Shown: piece by piece, positions 5,292-7,883 of the stretch | Layout: each line of letters starts with the position of its first letter | How positions within the stretch are numbered: position 1 is the stretch's first letter | NCBI GenBank assembly: GCA_949127705.1 | Contig: CASBQJ010000569.1 | Span: 1 to 7,883 of the forward strand | DNA: 7,883 nucleotides | Direction: 5' to 3' | Origin: Synechococcales cyanobacterium PMM_0085 | GTDB taxonomy: Bacteria > Cyanobacteriota > Cyanobacteriia > Elainellales > Elainellaceae | The notes under the pieces: generated by a model | Databases searched by the model: none | What the model was told of the DNA's origin: nothing | What the model saw: the letters and a program-made list of their open reading frames with translations, nothing else | Program-made: the position numbers and the translations under genes

Positions 5292-6899
5292 CTATTCCCA
5301 TTCGATTGTGCCAGGGGGCTTGGAGGTAATGTCGTAAACTACCCGATTCACGCCTTTGACTTCGTTCACAATCCGGTTGGAAATTAATTCCAGCAAATCG
5401 TAGGGCACGCGTGACCAATCGGCCGTCATGCCATCCTCGCTAGAAACAAAACGCAGCACAATCGGGTAGGCGTAGGTGCGCTGGTCGCCCATCACCCCGA
5501 CACTGCGAACGGGTAGCAGTACTGCAAACGCTTGCCAGTAGTCGTCATACACGCCCTGACGATTGACTTCTTGACGCACAATGTAGTCGGCTTCGCGCAG
5601 AATTTCTAGCTTTTCTTCGTCGATTTCACCCAAAATTCGAATTGCTAAACCAGGCCCTGGGAAGGGATGACGGTTAATGATCTCTGCGGGGAGGCCGATG
5701 GAGCGCCCAACTTTGCGGACTTCGTCTTTGAATAGCTTGCGCAGGGGTTCGATCAGCTTGAATCGCAGGTCTTTGGGCAAACCGCCGACGTTGTGATGGC
5801 TCTTGATTTTGACGGCGACTCGTTCGCCTGTTTGCGGATCGACGTTGGTATCGGCAGATTCGATCACGTCGGGGTAGAGCGTGCCTTGAGCCAAATAGTC
5901 GAAGGGACCTAATCGCTTGGACTCCGACTCAAACACGCCAATGAACTCGTGGCCAATCCGCTTGCGTTTGAGTTCGGGATCAGAGACTCCGTGGATCGCC
6001 GTTAAAAAGCGATCGCGCGCATTGATATATTCGACGGGAATGTGGAACTCTTCTTTGAACAGTTTCAGCAATCGCTCGGGTTCATTTTTGCGCATGAAGC
6101 CCTGGTCGATGAACATACAGGTGAGGTTATCGCCGATCGCCCGATGCAGCAAAAAGGCCAGCGTTGAAGAATCGACGCCGCCCGATAGCGCCAGCAGCAC
6201 CCGTTTATCGCCGACTCTGCCGCGCACTTCGCGAATCGCTTCTTCGACAAATGCTTCTGTAGTCCAGGTGGGTTCGCAGTGGCAAATGTGATAAACAAAA
6301 TTGCGGATTAGCGGCTGGCCACCGCGAGAATGGACAACCTCGGGGTGAAACTGCACGCCGTAGAGCTTGCGTTCGTGGTGGGCGATCGCCGCACAGGAGG
6401 TATTGTCGGTATGAGCCAGCAGTTCAAACCCCTCTGGCACCGTTGTGACCGAGTCCCCGTGACTCATCCACATGGTTGAACCGTCGTCCACATTGGTCAG
6501 CAGATCGGTCGGATCGTCAATGTGGAGTGAGGCTTTGCCATATTCACCCCGTTCGGCTCGTTCGACACCGCCGCCCAATTGTTGCACCATCAACTGCATG
6601 CCGTAGCACACGCCCAAAATGGGGATACCCAGATTCCATAGTTCGGGATCGCTATGGGGCGCACCGGGATCGTAGACAGAATTAGGCCCGCCCGACAGGA
6701 TAATCCCCTTGGGGTTGAGCTGCCGCAGTTGCTCGACAGTAGTACGGTAAGACAGCACTTCAGAATAGACCTGAGTTTCGCGAATGCGGCGGGCAATTAG
6801 CTCAGAATATTGGGAGCCGAAGTCCAGGATGACGATCATCTGGCGGTTCAGCTGTCCCATAGTGTCAACGTCGGGAAGTGATTCAACTTGGGGAGTCAC
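5292..6899 (-). CDS. guaA: GMP synthase (glutamine-hydrolysing)
   Basis: Cytosolic enzyme of the last step of guanine nucleotide synthesis: XMP, ATP and glutamine give GMP. The product is 535 residues from the chosen start. The N-terminal class I amidotransferase domain has Cys98 in GVCYGMQ, with His185 and Glu187 in YGVQFHPEVVHS. The ATP-pyrophosphatase domain has the P-loop SGGVDSS at 239-245, and the C-terminal dimerisation domain ends with the invariant GTIEWE. I chose the GTG at 6899 because AGGA lies six bases before it and cyanobacterial GuaA proteins carry a short N-terminal extension. An ATG at 6860 (522 residues) is the alternative, with no clear ribosome site. A TTG at 6962 is unlikely. 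The gene seems to have its own promoter, although cbiD lies upstream on the same strand. Confidence 0.97.
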   Translation of the reverse strand: MTPQVESLPDVDTMGQLNRQMIVILDFGSQYSELIARRIRETQVYSEVLSYRTTVEQLRQLNPKGIILSGGPNSVYDPGAPHSDPELWNLGIPILGVCYGMQLMVQQLGGGVERAERGEYGKASLHIDDPTDLLTNVDDGSTMWMSHGDSVTTVPEGFELLAHTDNTSCAAIAHHERKLYGVQFHPEVVHSRGGQPLIRNFVYHICHCEPTWTTEAFVEEAIREVRGRVGDKRVLLALSGGVDSSTLAFLLHRAIGDNLTCMFIDQGFMRKNEPERLLKLFKEEFHIPVEYINARDRFLTAIHGVSDPELKRKRIGHEFIGVFESESKRLGPFDYLAQGTLYPDVIESADTNVDPQTGERVAVKIKSHHNVGGLPKDLRFKLIEPLRKLFKDEVRKVGRSIGLPAEIINRHPFPGPGLAIRILGEIDEEKLEILREADYIVRQEVNRQGVYDDYWQAFAVLLPVRSVGVMGDQRTYAYPIVLRFVSSEDGMTADWSRVPYDLLELISNRIVNEVKGVNRVVYDITSKPPGTIEWE

Positions 6900-6947
6900 G
6901 GTAGATCCTGAGTAGAAATTTAGAGGTGTACGAAGAAAAGAGAAATA

Positions 6948-6976
6948 TAAATACAGGCTCAAAAAAAGTTGTACAA
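6948..6976 (-). promoter_or_regulatory. Candidate guaA promoter
   Basis: On the minus strand TTGTAC (6971-6976) and TATTTA (6948-6953) are separated by 17 bases, which is sigma-70 spacing. The spacer includes a run of seven T. This would start transcription about 40 bases before the GTG start of guaA. Both hexamers are imperfect matches. Confidence 0.4.
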
Positions 6977-6982
6977 AACCAA

Positions 6983-7014
6983 GCCTGACTGAGAAAATGC
7001 CTGACTGGAAAAAG
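6983..7014. repeat. Imperfect 16 bp tandem repeat upstream of guaA promoter
   Basis: GCCTGACTG occurs at 6983-6991 and 6999-7007, within a 16 bp unit that is repeated at 13 of 16 positions. It lies just upstream of the candidate guaA -35 box, where an activator or repressor could bind. I know of no regulator with this site. Confidence 0.6.
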
Positions 7015-7035
7015 TGAGCGAGTATTAAAAGTTAA

Positions 7036-7061
7036 CGGATACTGAAAGGTTCCCGTATCCG
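7036..7061 (-). terminator. Hairpin between cbiD and guaA
   Basis: CGGATAC (7036-7042) and GTATCCG (7055-7061) form a perfect 7 bp stem with a 12-base loop. On the minus strand it is followed by TTAACTTTTAATAC, moderately T-rich. It lies between the cbiD stop and the candidate guaA promoter, so it may end the cbiD transcript. It could equally be an operator. Confidence 0.4.
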
Positions 7062-7077
7062 CTGAATTAAGGCTAAA

Positions 7078-7116
7078 AATTAGCTAATTGCTTAGAACAG
7101 AGTGCTTAGAAAAGTA
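7078..7116. repeat. 12 bp palindrome and 14 bp tandem repeat
   Basis: AATTAGCTAATT (7078-7089) is a perfect 12 bp palindrome. It runs into TGCTTAGAA at 7089-7097, repeated at 7103-7111 within a 14 bp unit conserved at 11 of 14 positions. The function is unknown; it lies in the 335 bp gap between cbiD and guaA. Confidence 0.5.
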
Positions 7117-7180
7117 ACCTAGACATCCCTGGGTGGCCAAGACGCTCTGGCTGGTCGCAGAGTTGAGAATGCCTGCTGGC

Positions 7181-7200
7181 GATCGCACTAAAGTGTGATC
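7181..7200. repeat. Inverted repeat downstream of cbiD
   Basis: GATCGCACT (7181-7189) and AGTGTGATC (7192-7200) are inverted copies with one mismatch, separated by two bases. The left arm overlaps a HIP1 octamer (7179-7186). It begins 35 bases past the cbiD stop and could form a hairpin in that transcript. No T-run follows at once. Confidence 0.4.
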
Positions 7201-7234
7201 AATCAGACTAAATCAAAGACATCAGAGATTTAAG

Positions 7235-7883
7235 TTAGCTTAACAAAACTTGTGGCAGTAGTGCAGAACCTGAGGGGCTGAAATGGATAATTTGGCGATC
7301 GCGGCCAAATAAAATTGACCCTACCTGCATGTGGCGATCGCTGTGGGCATGAATATAGGTGGCGCTGCGCCGATCGATCTGCTGGGCGATCGCCCCATAG
7401 ACCCGTTCCACACAGCCATCTGCCGGATCGCTTAGATCTGCATCTGCCGCATCCAACTGCCGCAAATGCTGCAATGCCGCTTCTGCCGTCTGGCAGGCAA
7501 ACACCGCCTGCACTTCAGCGGTCGGCAACCCCACATTGGCACAGTGCGCCGCAAAAATTTCTTGCCGCCCGTCGGCCACATGGTGATGGGTATGGAAAAT
7601 GCCGCCTGCCAGCTTGATCAGCTTGCCGTGGTAGCCAAACAGCAAAATTGACTCTACGCCCTGGATTCCAGCTTCTACCAGCAGCGGCCCCAGCCAGTTT
7701 GCTGTTTTCACCATGCAGTCGGGGTTCATGCCCATTTGCCGCCCTAGGTCTAACCCATTTTCGCCAATGCAAAAAACGAGGCAGCGGTGCTGGGTTGCCT
7801 TTTGCTGCAATTCGGCGCGAAACGCTTCTAGCTGTCCCGGTGCGCTGAGGGGATGCGAAATCCCAGAGGTACCCAACAGCGAC
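7235..7883 (-). CDS. cbiD: Cobalt-precorrin-5B (C1)-methyltransferase, C-terminal part
   Basis: Enzyme of the anaerobic (early cobalt insertion) cobalamin pathway. It methylates C-1 of cobalt-precorrin-5B using S-adenosylmethionine, in the cytosol. Only the last 215 or so residues are in the window; the frame is open at the right edge and the start lies outside. Visible CbiD motifs are GTSGISHPLS near the edge and the strongly conserved FGYHGKLIKLAGGIFHTHHH segment about 80 residues later, followed by DGRQEIFAAH. Full-length CbiD is typically about 360-380 residues, so roughly the last 60% is seen. No frameshift is evident. guaA follows 335 bp downstream on the same strand. Three HIP1 octamers lie within the coding region. 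Confidence 0.93.
   Translation of the reverse strand, partial: SLLGTSGISHPLSAPGQLEAFRAELQQKATQHRCLVFCIGENGLDLGRQMGMNPDCMVKTANWLGPLLVEAGIQGVESILLFGYHGKLIKLAGGIFHTHHHVADGRQEIFAAHCANVGLPTAEVQAVFACQTAEAALQHLRQLDAADADLSDPADGCVERVYGAIAQQIDRRSATYIHAHSDRHMQVGSILFGRDRQIIHFSPSGSALLPQVLLS
7295..7393. repeat. Cluster of three HIP1 octamers in cbiD
   Basis: GCGATCGC occurs at 7295-7302, 7334-7341 and 7386-7393, three of the nine copies in the window. HIP1 is a lineage marker of many cyanobacteria and is found within genes as well as between them. Its function is not established. Confidence 0.9.

Noticed and set aside
5917..6291. 124-codon plus-strand open frame opposite guaA
   Set aside because: It is antisense to the conserved GuaA catalytic region; its residue make-up is Ser/Arg-rich as in shadow frames, and I see no ribosome site or family motif.
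6900..7234. Purine or cobalamin riboswitch between cbiD and guaA
   Set aside because: I could not find the conserved cores of these riboswitches on the minus strand; only short repeats and hairpins are present.

Overview
The window looks like ordinary cyanobacterial chromosome. The octamer GCGATCGC (HIP1, the highly iterated palindrome of many cyanobacteria) occurs nine times in 7.9 kb, at 382, 787, 2725, 6009, 6382, 7179, 7295, 7334 and 7386; chance would give far fewer than one. The proteins are of cyanobacterial type, and the intergenic repeats (heptamer arrays, GGGTGGGC-type palindromes, TTTTCCACA boxes) fit a filamentous or Leptolyngbya/Oscillatoria-like lineage. That last placement is inference.

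All seven protein genes lie on the minus strand. In transcription order they are: cbiD (3' part only, 7883-7235), guaA (6899-5292), corA (4960-3758), apt (3672-3160), an OppB/DppB-type ABC permease (3149-2088), acpP (1900-1655) and fabF (1482-226). Jobs covered are cobalamin synthesis, GMP synthesis, divalent cation transport, adenine salvage, peptide or nickel-type import, and type II fatty acid synthesis. Two groups look like operons. The first is apt plus permease, with a 10 bp gap, possibly read through from corA. The second is acpP plus fabF, the usual ACP and condensing-enzyme pair. guaA appears to have its own promoter.

The intergenic regions hold the less ordinary material. At 1-225, after fabF, there is a GC-rich run of hairpins on the minus strand that resembles a broken tRNA cloverleaf, plus a weak terminator. 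The acpP leader (1901-2087) has a perfect 7 bp hairpin and a 41-codon ORF whose stop overlaps the acpP start as ATGA. An array of G-rich heptamers (3672-3727) abuts the apt start codon. The corA-guaA gap (4961-5291) carries three perfect cyanobacterial-type DnaA boxes in a tandem and inverted arrangement, a LexA-like motif and two palindromic repeats. The guaA-cbiD gap (6900-7234) has two pairs of short tandem direct repeats, several inverted repeats and a promoter-like sequence.

I see no CRISPR array, transposase, phage gene, toxin-antitoxin pair or defence system. I found no clear new multi-gene system. The best candidates for something under-described are the DnaA-box palindrome upstream of corA, the tRNA-like element and the acpP leader.
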